From NCBI GenBank assembly GCA_964607425.1, contig CAZSKQ010000008.1, positions 1 to 64,000 on the forward strand: a DNA stretch of 64,000 nt, given 5' to 3'. Each line of letters opens with the position of its first letter. Within the stretch, counting starts at the first letter, position 1. The notes under the pieces were generated by a model. The model was not told the origin of the DNA and did no database searches. It saw only the letters and a list, made by a program, of their open reading frames with translations. This stretch comes from IDS-8 sp964607425. GTDB taxonomy: Bacteria; Pseudomonadota; Gammaproteobacteria; Steroidobacterales; Woeseiaceae. Made by a program: the position numbers and the translations under genes. Shown here piece after piece: positions 51,845 through 59,380 of the stretch.

Positions 51845-51910
51845 GGTTGGAGGAAAGTCACGCGGGCGCGATGCGCGCGGCTGGGACTTTCTGCTCCAAC
51901 CTTTTTTATT
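51845..51910 (+). terminator. Terminator-like hairpin in the pyrG leader (candidate attenuator)
   Basis: GGTTGGAGGAAAGTC (51845-51859) pairs with GACTTTCTGCTCCAACC (51885-51901): 15 perfect base pairs with a 2-nt bulge, capped by a GC-rich inner stem, followed directly by TTTTTTATT (51902-51910). It has the full form of an intrinsic terminator and ends 28 nt before the pyrG ATG. It either ends tilS transcripts or attenuates pyrG. Confidence 0.75.
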
Positions 51911-51938
51911 GCGGTGACGGTCGCGAGGGCACGGGTAC

Positions 51939-53585
51939 ATGACAGCGTACGTATTCATCACTGGCGGCGTGGTGTCCTCCCTCGGCAAGGGCATCACCTC
52001 GGCCTGCCTGGGCGCGATCCTGGAGTCGCGCGGCCTCTCGATCAGCATGATCAAGCTGGATCCTTACATCAACGTGGATCCCGGCACCATGAGCCCGTTC
52101 CAGCACGGCGAGGTGTTCGTCACCCACGACGGTACCGAGGCGGATCTCGACCTCGGTCACTACGAACGTTTTGTGCGTACCACCACCGGCCGCAACAGCA
52201 ACTTTACGACCGGGCGCATCTACGAGACCGTGATCGCGAAGGAGCGGCGGGGCGATTACCTCGGCGCCACGGTCCAGGTGATCCCGCACATCACGGACGA
52301 GATCAAGGACAGCGTGCGCCGCGGCGCGGGCGCGGCCGACATCTGCCTGGTCGAGATAGGCGGCACGGTGGGCGACATTGAATCCCTGCCGTTTCTCGAG
52401 GCTATCCGCCAGATGGGTGTCGAGCTCGGCCACGACCGGGTCGTCTATGTGCACCTGACGCTGGTGCCCTACATTGCGTCGTCCCAGGAAATCAAGACGA
52501 AGCCGACCCAGCATTCCGTCAAGGAGCTGCGTTCAATCGGTATCCAGCCGGACATCCTGGTCTGCCGCTCCGAGCAGGAACTGCCGCCCGAGCAGCGCCG
52601 CAAAATCGCGCTGTTCACCAACGTGCAGGAAAGGGCCGTCATCTCGGCAATAGATGTCGACGATTTGTACAAAATCCCGGCAATCATGCACGCACAGGGA
52701 CTTGACGACATCGTGGCGGCACAGCTTGGGCTGGACCTGCCGCCGGCGGACTTGAGCGAATGGAAGGCGGTGGTCGCGGCGAAGCAGAACCCGGATTTCG
52801 AGGTCGACATCGCGCTGGTCGGCAAGTACGTCGATTTTCGCGATTCCTACATCTCCCTGTCCGAGGCGCTGCTGCACGGCGGCATTCACACCCGCACGCG
52901 CGTCAACATCCATTACATCGAGTCGCAGGACGTGGAAACGAAGGGCGTGGATTGCCTCCGCGGCATGGACGGCATCGTCGTTCCGGGCGGCTTCGGCGAT
53001 CGCGGCACGGAAGGCAAGGTCCTGGCCGTGCGCTACGCGCGCGAAAACGGCATCCCGTATCTCGGCATATGCCTCGGGCTGCAGGTTGCCGTAATCGAGT
53101 TCGCGCGCCACGTGGCCGGTCTCGAGGGTGCGGGCAGCACCGAGTTCGACCCGAACGCGGCTCACCCCGTCATTGCGCTGATTACCGAATGGCAGACCGG
53201 CGAGGGCGCGGTGGAAGAGCGCGACGAAGATTCCGACCTCGGCGGCACGATGCGCCTCGGCGCGCAGAAGGTGCTGCTGGCCGAGGGCTCGCTGGCGGCG
53301 GCGGTCTACGGCAAGCGCGAGATCGAAGAGCGGCACCGGCACCGTTACGAGGTCAACAACAATTACCGCGAGCGCCTGGCGAAGGCGGGCCTGCGCTTCT
53401 CGGGGGTCTCCGTGGACGACCTGGTGGAAGTCATCGAGCTTCCCGATCATCCCTGGTTCATCGCCAGCCAGTTTCACCCCGAGTTCACGTCGAACCCCCG
53501 CGACGGTCATCCGCTGTTCAAGGGGTTCATCACGGCGGCGCGCAAGCACCGCGGGGGAGAGTTGCCGAAGGTCGCCGAGGCATGA
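51939..53585 (+). CDS. pyrG: CTP synthase
   Basis: A 548-residue enzyme (E. coli 545). The synthetase domain starts YVFITGGVVSSLGKGITSAC with FQHGEVFVTHDGTEADLDLG. The C-terminal class I glutamine amidotransferase has the nucleophile in LGICLGLQVAVIEFAR and the His-Glu pair in ASQFHPEFTSNP. It makes CTP from UTP, ATP and glutamine. Its stop overlaps the kdsA start (ATGA). The leader carries a terminator-like hairpin. Confidence 0.98.
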   Translation: MTAYVFITGGVVSSLGKGITSACLGAILESRGLSISMIKLDPYINVDPGTMSPFQHGEVFVTHDGTEADLDLGHYERFVRTTTGRNSNFTTGRIYETVIAKERRGDYLGATVQVIPHITDEIKDSVRRGAGAADICLVEIGGTVGDIESLPFLEAIRQMGVELGHDRVVYVHLTLVPYIASSQEIKTKPTQHSVKELRSIGIQPDILVCRSEQELPPEQRRKIALFTNVQERAVISAIDVDDLYKIPAIMHAQGLDDIVAAQLGLDLPPADLSEWKAVVAAKQNPDFEVDIALVGKYVDFRDSYISLSEALLHGGIHTRTRVNIHYIESQDVETKGVDCLRGMDGIVVPGGFGDRGTEGKVLAVRYARENGIPYLGICLGLQVAVIEFARHVAGLEGAGSTEFDPNAAHPVIALITEWQTGEGAVEERDEDSDLGGTMRLGAQKVLLAEGSLAAAVYGKREIEERHRHRYEVNNNYRERLAKAGLRFSGVSVDDLVEVIELPDHPWFIASQFHPEFTSNPRDGHPLFKGFITAARKHRGGELPKVAEA

Positions 53586-54427
53586 AGCTCTGCGGCTTCG
53601 ACGCGGCCGCCGACCGCCCGCTGTTCCTGATCGCCGGCACCTGCGTGGTCGAAAGCCAGGCGCTGGCGCTGGACACGGCAGGCAGGCTGCAGGAGATGAC
53701 CGCCCGCCTCGGCATTCCGTTCATTTACAAATCGTCGTTCGACAAGGCGAATCGCAGTTCCCGCGACAGCTTCCGCGGACCCGGGATGGAGGAGGGTTTG
53801 CGGATCCTGGGCGAGGTCCGCAAGCAGGTCGGCGTGCCGGTGCTGACGGACGTGCACGAGGACACGCCGATGGACGAGGTGGCCTCGGTTGTCGACGTGC
53901 TGCAGACACCGGCGTTCCTGTGCCGGCAGACGAATTTCATCCTGCGCGTGGCAGCCGCCGGCCGGCCCGTGAACATCAAGAAGGGCCAGTTCCTGTCGCC
54001 GTGGGAAATGCAGAACGTGGTCGACAAGGCGAAATCGACCGGCAACGACGCCATCATGGTCTGCGAGCGCGGTTTTTCCTTCGGCTACAACAACCTGGTC
54101 GCCGATATGCGCAGCCTCGCGGTGATGCGCGGCACGGGCTGCCCGGTCGTGTTCGACGCCACGCATTCGGTGCAACTGCCGGGCGGCCGCGGCACCGCCT
54201 CCGGCGGGCAGCGCGAGTTCATTCCGGTGCTGGCGCGCGCGGCCGTGGCGGCGGGGGTCGCCGGGCTGTTCATGGAGACGCACCCGGACCCGGAGCGGGC
54301 CTTGAGCGACGGCCCGAACGCCTGGCCGCTCGATCGCATGGCCGAGTTGCTCGAGACCCTGCAGGAAATCGATGCCGGCGTGAAAAGGGCCGGCTTCCAG
54401 GAAGCGGAGTACGGCCTTGGCGCCTGA
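53582..54427 (+). CDS. kdsA: 3-deoxy-8-phosphooctulonate synthase (KDO8P synthase)
   Basis: A 281-residue TIM-barrel enzyme (E. coli 284) with IAGTCVVESQALA, FIYKSSFDKANRSS, GRPVNIKKGQFLSPWEM and METHPDPERALSDGPNA. It condenses PEP with arabinose-5-phosphate to make the LPS inner-core sugar precursor. The ATG overlaps the pyrG stop by 4 nt; pyrG-kdsA-eno is the conserved order. Confidence 0.97.
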   Translation: MKLCGFDAAADRPLFLIAGTCVVESQALALDTAGRLQEMTARLGIPFIYKSSFDKANRSSRDSFRGPGMEEGLRILGEVRKQVGVPVLTDVHEDTPMDEVASVVDVLQTPAFLCRQTNFILRVAAAGRPVNIKKGQFLSPWEMQNVVDKAKSTGNDAIMVCERGFSFGYNNLVADMRSLAVMRGTGCPVVFDATHSVQLPGGRGTASGGQREFIPVLARAAVAAGVAGLFMETHPDPERALSDGPNAWPLDRMAELLETLQEIDAGVKRAGFQEAEYGLGA

Positions 54428-54449
54428 ACCGAACCCCGCGCAGTTTGCG

Positions 54450-54517
54450 GCAGGAGCCCGCATCGCGGGCGATGCCACGTCGCGTCGGGTAGCATCGCCC
54501 GCAATGCGGGCTCCTAC
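54450..54517. repeat. REP inverted pair between kdsA and eno
   Basis: GCAGGAGCCCGCATCGCGGG followed by CGATGCC (54450-54476) and its inverse GCATCGCCCGCAATGCGGGC followed by TCCTAC (54492-54517), separated by 15 nt. A complete two-REP unit filling the kdsA-eno gap. Confidence 0.9.
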
Positions 54518-54541
54518 AGCCCAACATCGGACCTTTACCAG

Positions 54542-55831
54542 ATGATCGCGATTACACACCTCCACGGCCGCGAAATCCTCGATTCCCGCGGCAATCCCAC
54601 GGTAGAAGCCGAGGTGCGGCTCGACGACGGCAGCTTCGGCCGCGCCGGCGTGCCCTCGGGCGCCTCCACCGGCACGCGCGAAGCGGTCGAATTGCGCGAC
54701 GGCGACCGGGCCCGCTATCTCGGCAAGGGTACGCTGCAGGCGGTCGCGAACGTCAACGGCGTGCTGCGCGAGTCGCTGGTGGGTGAACGTTTCGCCGACC
54801 AGCGCGCACTGGACGAGAAGCTCATCGCGCTGGACGGTTCGGAGAACAAGCAGGCGCTGGGCGCGAACGCGCTGCTGGCGGTGTCGCTCGCGGCCGCGAA
54901 AGCCGCGGCGGTGTCCGCGGGCGTGCCGCTCTTCCGGCATCTCGGCAGCGATACGACGCTGCCGGTGCCGATGATGAACATCATCAACGGCGGTGCACAC
55001 GCCGACAACAACATCGACGTGCAGGAGTTCATGATCCTGCCGGTCGGCGCACCGAATTTCACGGAAGCGTTGCGCTACGGCGCCGAGGTATTCCACGCGC
55101 TGAAGAGCGTGTTGAAGGGCCGCGGCCTCAACACGGCCGTCGGCGACGAGGGCGGCTTTGCCCCGGACCTGCCGTCGAACCGCGCCGCACTCGACACGAT
55201 CGTCGAAGCGATCGGCAAAGCGGGTTTCAAGGCCGGCGGCGACATCTGGCTCGGGCTGGATGTTGCGAGCTCCGAGTTTTACGAGGATGGCCGCTATCGC
55301 CTGGCCTCGGAAGGGCGCGAGTTCGACGCGGCCGGGTTCGCGGACTACCTTGCCGGGCTGGTCGAGGCCTACCCGATCATCAGCATCGAAGACGGGATGA
55401 GCGAGGGCGACTGGGACGGCTGGCGGCTGCTGACGGAGCGGCTGGGAGCGCGGGTCCAGCTCGTCGGCGACGACCTGTTCGTTACCAACACCCGGATCCT
55501 GGCTCGCGGCATTGAGCAGAAGATCGCGAATTCAATCTTGATAAAACCCAATCAGATCGGTACCTTAACGGAAACTCTTGAGGCCATTACTATGGCGGTG
55601 ACGGCAGGATTCAGCGCGGTTGTATCGCACCGTTCCGGTGAGACCTGCGACAGCACGATCGCCGATATCGCGGTAGGGACGAGCGCCACCCAGATCAAGA
55701 CGGGTTCGCTGTCGCGCTCCGACCGCATCGCGAAGTACAACCAGCTCCTGCGCATCGAAGAGGAACTGGGGACCAGCGCCCGTTATGCGGGGCAGAATGC
55801 GTTTTCGGTACCGCTTCGCGGCGCCGCGTGA
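54542..55831 (+). CDS. eno: Enolase
   Basis: A 429-residue enolase with REILDSRGNPTVEAEV, GGAHADNNIDVQEFMI, the metal-ligand SIEDGMSEGDWDGW and the substrate-loop SHRSGETCDSTIADIAV. It interconverts 2-phosphoglycerate and PEP and is usually part of the RNA degradosome. The stop overlaps the ftsB start (GTGA). Confidence 0.98.
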   Translation: MIAITHLHGREILDSRGNPTVEAEVRLDDGSFGRAGVPSGASTGTREAVELRDGDRARYLGKGTLQAVANVNGVLRESLVGERFADQRALDEKLIALDGSENKQALGANALLAVSLAAAKAAAVSAGVPLFRHLGSDTTLPVPMMNIINGGAHADNNIDVQEFMILPVGAPNFTEALRYGAEVFHALKSVLKGRGLNTAVGDEGGFAPDLPSNRAALDTIVEAIGKAGFKAGGDIWLGLDVASSEFYEDGRYRLASEGREFDAAGFADYLAGLVEAYPIISIEDGMSEGDWDGWRLLTERLGARVQLVGDDLFVTNTRILARGIEQKIANSILIKPNQIGTLTETLEAITMAVTAGFSAVVSHRSGETCDSTIADIAVGTSATQIKTGSLSRSDRIAKYNQLLRIEEELGTSARYAGQNAFSVPLRGAA

Positions 55832-56145
55832 CGCGAAAACCGGAGCGGAGCTCGCCGTTGATCGATTTGCGCTGGACCATCGCACTCCTGGCCATCGCCG
55901 CGCTCACGATGCAGGTGGAGCTCTGGTTTGCTGACGATGGCTATCGCAAGACCCGCGATCTCAGGTACGCGGTCGCGGAGCAGCGGGCCGAGAACGAAGA
56001 CTTGAGAGCACGCAACGCGGCGCTCGATGCCGAGGTGATCAACCTCAAAAACGGCCTGGAAGCCGCCGAAGAGCGCGCCCGCACCGATCTCGGCCTGATC
56101 GGCGAAACCGAGACCTTCTACCAGGTCGTACCCGCCGCCGATTGA
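55828..56145 (+). CDS. ftsB: Cell division protein FtsB
   Basis: A 105-residue bitopic membrane protein. After a short basic N-terminus there is one membrane segment (WTIALLAIAALTMQVELWF) and then a coiled coil (YAVAEQRAENEDLRARNAAL), the FtsB/DivIC pattern. It forms the FtsQBL complex at the septum. GTG start overlaps eno by 4 nt. In E. coli and Xanthomonas it is followed by ispD-ispF-truD; here a REP pair and smr follow instead. Confidence 0.88.
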   Translation: MTRKPERSSPLIDLRWTIALLAIAALTMQVELWFADDGYRKTRDLRYAVAEQRAENEDLRARNAALDAEVINLKNGLEAAEERARTDLGLIGETETFYQVVPAAD

Positions 56146-56157
56146 CCTCCCCCGGCT

Positions 56158-56254
56158 GTAGGAGCGCGCACTGCGCGCGATGCCACCATCCGATGATATT
56201 GCCGGATGGACGCATATCGCCCGGCCGCCGTGGCATCGCAATGCGCACTCCTAC
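56158..56254. repeat. REP inverted pair at the smr 3' end
   Basis: GTAGGAGCGCGCACTGCGCG followed by CGATGCC (56158-56184) and the inverse GGCATCGCAATGCGCACTCC followed by TAC (56232-56254). The second copy covers the smr stop codon: its CTA (56251-56253) is the TAG stop on the minus strand. Confidence 0.85.
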
Positions 56255-56841
56255 GCCTTTTTCAGGAGGACGTACACCGCGCCGGTTCCGCCGTCGACCT
56301 GGCGTGCCGAAACGAAGGCCAGCACGCTGTCCCACTGCCGCAGCCAGAGGTCGACCTTGCGTTTCAACACCGGGCCGCGGGTGCCGGAGCGCAGGCCCTT
56401 GCCGTGCACCACGCGCACGCAGGTGTAGCCGCGCACCCGGGCGTCGTCGAGGAACTCGCGCAGCGCGCCGCGCGCTTCCGGCACCGTCATCCCGTGCAGG
56501 TCCGTCTCCGCCTGCACGCTGAAACCGCCCCGTGCCAGCCGGCGCAGCGTCTTGCGCCCGATCGAAGGGCGGTGAAAGCGCAGGCCGTCGCCGTTGCTGG
56601 ACTCGGCCTGCTCGACATCGAAATCAAGCGATTCCTCGAGCACCTGCCGCTCGTCCGAGCGCCGGGATCGGGCGATCGGCTTGCGTTTCGGCCGCGACGG
56701 CGGCACAACGTCAGTCTTCAGCGGCCGGGCTTCGCCCATGAGCTTGCGGAACAGGCTTGCCTCGTCATCGACGCCGTCGCGCCGCGAAGGACCGGGTTTT
56801 TGCCTGCCTGCCACTGCTGCGGGCCCTTTTACAATAGACAC
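56251..56841 (-). CDS. Smr-domain protein (SmrA/SmrB-like nuclease)
   Basis: A 196-residue protein. The N-terminal half is charged and probably flexible (LFRKLMGEARPLKTD, RPKRKPIARSRRSDERQ). The C-terminal ~85 residues are an Smr domain with the DLHGMTVPEARGAL and VVHGKGLRSGTRGPVLK motifs. Related proteins nick DNA or cleave mRNA at collided ribosomes (SmrB); which applies here is not clear. It occupies the opposite strand of the slot that usually holds ispD-ispF-truD. Its TAG stop belongs to a REP palindrome. Confidence 0.85.
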   Translation of the reverse strand: MSIVKGPAAVAGRQKPGPSRRDGVDDEASLFRKLMGEARPLKTDVVPPSRPKRKPIARSRRSDERQVLEESLDFDVEQAESSNGDGLRFHRPSIGRKTLRRLARGGFSVQAETDLHGMTVPEARGALREFLDDARVRGYTCVRVVHGKGLRSGTRGPVLKRKVDLWLRQWDSVLAFVSARQVDGGTGAVYVLLKKA

Positions 56842-56938
56842 GGACGCGGACCTGAAACGGGATGCCGACGCTATGGCGGCATGCGAACATTCAGTATAGT
56901 GAGCGCCCCGCGAGGGTTCGAGGGACAGGATACTACTA

Positions 56939-57679
56939 TTGAAAATACTGGTGAGTAACGACGACGGTTACCTCGCGACCGGCATCAACGTGCTGGCGGG
57001 AGCGTTGTCGAAGGTCGCCGAGATCGTGGTCGTCGCGCCGGACCGCAACCACAGCGGTGCCAGCAACTCGTTGACGCTGCACACGCCGCTGCGCATCCAC
57101 AAGGTCGAAGAAAACCGCTATTTCGTGAACGGCACGCCGTCCGATTGCGTGCACCTCGCGCTTTCGGGCTTCCTCGACTTCGAGCCGGACATTGTCGTCT
57201 CGGGGGTGAACCACGGCGCCAATCTCGGCGACGACGTGATCTACTCCGGGACCGTGGCAGCGGCGATGGAGGGCCGGTTTTTGGGCTTCCCGGCCATCGC
57301 GGTATCGCTGGCCGGCCAACGCGGCACCCATTTCGACACCGCGGCCCGCATCGCCTGCGAGCTGATTGCCCGGCTGCAGAAGGATCCGCTTCCCGGCGAC
57401 GTGATTCTCAACGTGAACGTTCCCGACCGTCCGTACGAGGAACTGACCGGCATCCGGGCCTCCCGGCTGGGCTTCCGGCATCGCTCGGAGCCGCTGGTGC
57501 GGACCAAGGACCCGCACGGGCGCACGATCTACTGGATCGGGCCTGCCGGTAGCGGCCAGGATGCGGGTCCCGGCACCGATTTCGAGGCGGTGGATAACGG
57601 CGCCGTCGCCGTAACGCCGCTCAAGGTGGACCTGACGCGGCACGAGGCGGTGCCGCGGATTGCCGAGTGGCTCAGGTAG
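56939..57679 (+). CDS. surE: 5'/3'-nucleotidase and exopolyphosphatase SurE
   Basis: A 246-residue phosphatase starting MKILVSNDDGY (metal Asp8-Asp9), with APDRNHSGASNSLTL and SGVNHGANLGDDVIYSGTVAAA. The start codon is TTG at 56939, with AGGA about 9 nt upstream; the length matches E. coli (253). It dephosphorylates nucleoside monophosphates, mainly in stationary phase. First gene of the surE-pcm-nlpD-rpoS run. Confidence 0.94.
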   Translation: MKILVSNDDGYLATGINVLAGALSKVAEIVVVAPDRNHSGASNSLTLHTPLRIHKVEENRYFVNGTPSDCVHLALSGFLDFEPDIVVSGVNHGANLGDDVIYSGTVAAAMEGRFLGFPAIAVSLAGQRGTHFDTAARIACELIARLQKDPLPGDVILNVNVPDRPYEELTGIRASRLGFRHRSEPLVRTKDPHGRTIYWIGPAGSGQDAGPGTDFEAVDNGAVAVTPLKVDLTRHEAVPRIAEWLR

Positions 57680-57722
57680 GGCATACGTGATCGAGCGTAA
57701 CGGCGGGCGATCCGGTATCGGT

Positions 57723-58352
57723 ATGACCTCCGCCCGCACCCGGGACCGGCTCGTGCGGCGCCTCCAGGCGCAGGGAATCCGCTCGTCCGCGGTGCTCGAG
57801 CGAATCCGGAACGTACCGCGGCACCTGTTCGTGGACGAGGCGCTCGCCAGCCGGGCCTACGAAGACACCGCGCTGCCCATCGGGCTGGGCCAGACGATCA
57901 GCCAGCCGTTCATCGTGGCGCGCATGACCGAAAGCCTGCTCGAGAACTTCCTGCCGGCAACCGTGCTGGAGATCGGCACCGGCTGCGGTTACCAGACCGC
58001 CGTGCTCGCGCCGTTGGTCGGCAAGGTGTACACCGTGGAGAGGATTCCCGAGCTGCTGCGCAAGGCACAGCAGCGCCTGCACCAGCTCGATCTCTACAAC
58101 GTACGCTATCGGCGGGGCGACGGCTGGCAGGGCTGGCCGAAATACGGTCCCTACGAGGGCATCCTGGTCGCCGCCGCCGCGCCGGAGTTGCCGCGGAAGC
58201 TGCTCGAGCAGCTGGCACCCGGCGGTCGCATGGTGATCCCGGTCGGCCCGGCCGGCCGGCAGGAGCTCACGCGCATCGTGCGGGAGGACGACCATTTCAG
58301 CCAGACGCCGCTCGGCGGCGTCAGTTTCGTGCCGCTGGTGCGGGGGCCATGA
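57723..58352 (+). CDS. pcm: Protein-L-isoaspartate O-methyltransferase
   Basis: The ATG at 57723 gives 209 residues starting MTSARTRDRLVRRLQAQGI, matching the Pseudomonas enzyme; upstream GTG 57687 and TTG 57660 are less likely. Motifs PRHLFVDEALASRAYEDTAL, LGQTISQPFIVARMTE and the SAM-binding VLEIGTGCGYQTAVLA are clear. It repairs isoaspartyl residues in ageing proteins, consistent with its neighbours surE and rpoS. Confidence 0.95.
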   Translation: MTSARTRDRLVRRLQAQGIRSSAVLERIRNVPRHLFVDEALASRAYEDTALPIGLGQTISQPFIVARMTESLLENFLPATVLEIGTGCGYQTAVLAPLVGKVYTVERIPELLRKAQQRLHQLDLYNVRYRRGDGWQGWPKYGPYEGILVAAAAPELPRKLLEQLAPGGRMVIPVGPAGRQELTRIVREDDHFSQTPLGGVSFVPLVRGP

Positions 58353-58381
58353 GCCGGTAATGGCCGGGCTGCCTTGAGGGG

Positions 58382-59131
58382 ATGACGGGACTCGCGGCCA
58401 GTAGCCGTCCGCTGCGCGGCAGGCGCGCGGCCTTTTTTCGGGGCGCGGCGATAGTGCTGGCGGCGGCGATCGTCGCCGCCGGCTGCGGCACGGCGCCCCG
58501 CGTCGAGCAGGCGCGCGACTATCACATCGTCCGCTCGGGTGAAACGCTGTTCACAATCGCGTGGCGCTATGGCAAGGACTATCGCGCCGTTGCGCGCTGG
58601 AACGATCTCGGCGACGGCTCGCTGATCTACCCCGGACAGCTCATCAAGCTGTATCCACCGCCCGGCGACGGCGCCAGGGCCGAGCCGCGCAAAACGGCCG
58701 GCGAGCGGACCGCGTCCAGGGCGCCGGCGCGCGAGTTGCCGGCGCTCCCGTCCGAGCCGCCCCCGGCGTGGGCGTGGCCGACGGCCGGTTCGGTAGTCGT
58801 GGAGTTCGGGCAGCGGCCCGGGACCGGCACGGGCGTGCTGATCGGCGGCAAGGGCGGCCAGCCGGTGCGCGCCGCGGCGGGCGGCCGCGTGGTGTACTCG
58901 GGCAGTGGACTAATCGGTTACGGACAGCTTATCATCGTGAAGCACAACGACACTTACCTCAGTGCTTACGGGCACAACGCGTCGTTGCTGGTACAAGAGG
59001 GCGAAACCGTCAGCCAGGGCCAGCGCATTGCGACGATGGGTGAGGGACCGGGACGCGAGCCGCGACTGCACTTCGAGATCCGGCAGAACGGCAAACCGGT
59101 CGATCCACGGCAGTTCCTGCCGCGAAGGTAG
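58382..59131 (+). CDS. nlpD: NlpD-like murein hydrolase activator lipoprotein
   Basis: A 249-residue lipoprotein. It has a hydrophobic signal with lipobox VAAGC (Cys35), a LysM domain (YHIVRSGETLFTIAWRYGKD) and a C-terminal LytM/M23 domain. The latter lacks the first His/Asp zinc ligands (GTGVLIGGKGGQPVRAA) while keeping YGHN and LHFEIR, so it is catalytically dead, as in E. coli NlpD, which activates AmiC. Shorter than E. coli NlpD (379). rpoS lies downstream; in E. coli the main rpoS promoter is inside nlpD. Confidence 0.92.
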   Translation: MTGLAASSRPLRGRRAAFFRGAAIVLAAAIVAAGCGTAPRVEQARDYHIVRSGETLFTIAWRYGKDYRAVARWNDLGDGSLIYPGQLIKLYPPPGDGARAEPRKTAGERTASRAPARELPALPSEPPPAWAWPTAGSVVVEFGQRPGTGTGVLIGGKGGQPVRAAAGGRVVYSGSGLIGYGQLIIVKHNDTYLSAYGHNASLLVQEGETVSQGQRIATMGEGPGREPRLHFEIRQNGKPVDPRQFLPRR

Positions 59132-59316
59132 ATTTACTGTCCCGCTTGTCGCCGACCGCCCGGTCGCGAAGCAATACACGGCATCCTGCGCCCGCCACCG
59201 CGGCCAGCCACCGGCCATGTCGGCCATCTACCCGGCACTGACACATCACCATAGCCGCAAACGCCGCATCAACCAGGCCCCCGGCGGACGCTCTTAAAGT
59301 TAACCGTGATTCCCGG

Positions 59317-59358
59317 GCGAGACCTGACGTCTCGCGCTTAAGGGCCCGTTCGGGTCCC
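59317..59358 (+). promoter_or_regulatory. Two hairpins in the rpoS leader
   Basis: GCGAGAC-CTGAC-GTCTCGC (59317-59335) is a perfect 7-bp stem. GGGCCCG...GGGTCCC (59342-59358) is a second stem closed by a GUUC loop. No U-tract follows, so they are not terminators. They end 22 nt before the GTG and could affect ribosome access, as the rpoS leader does in E. coli. The rest of the 249-bp nlpD-rpoS gap shows no gene. Confidence 0.45.
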
Positions 59359-59380
59359 GCAGGAAAACAAGGAGCCGAGA

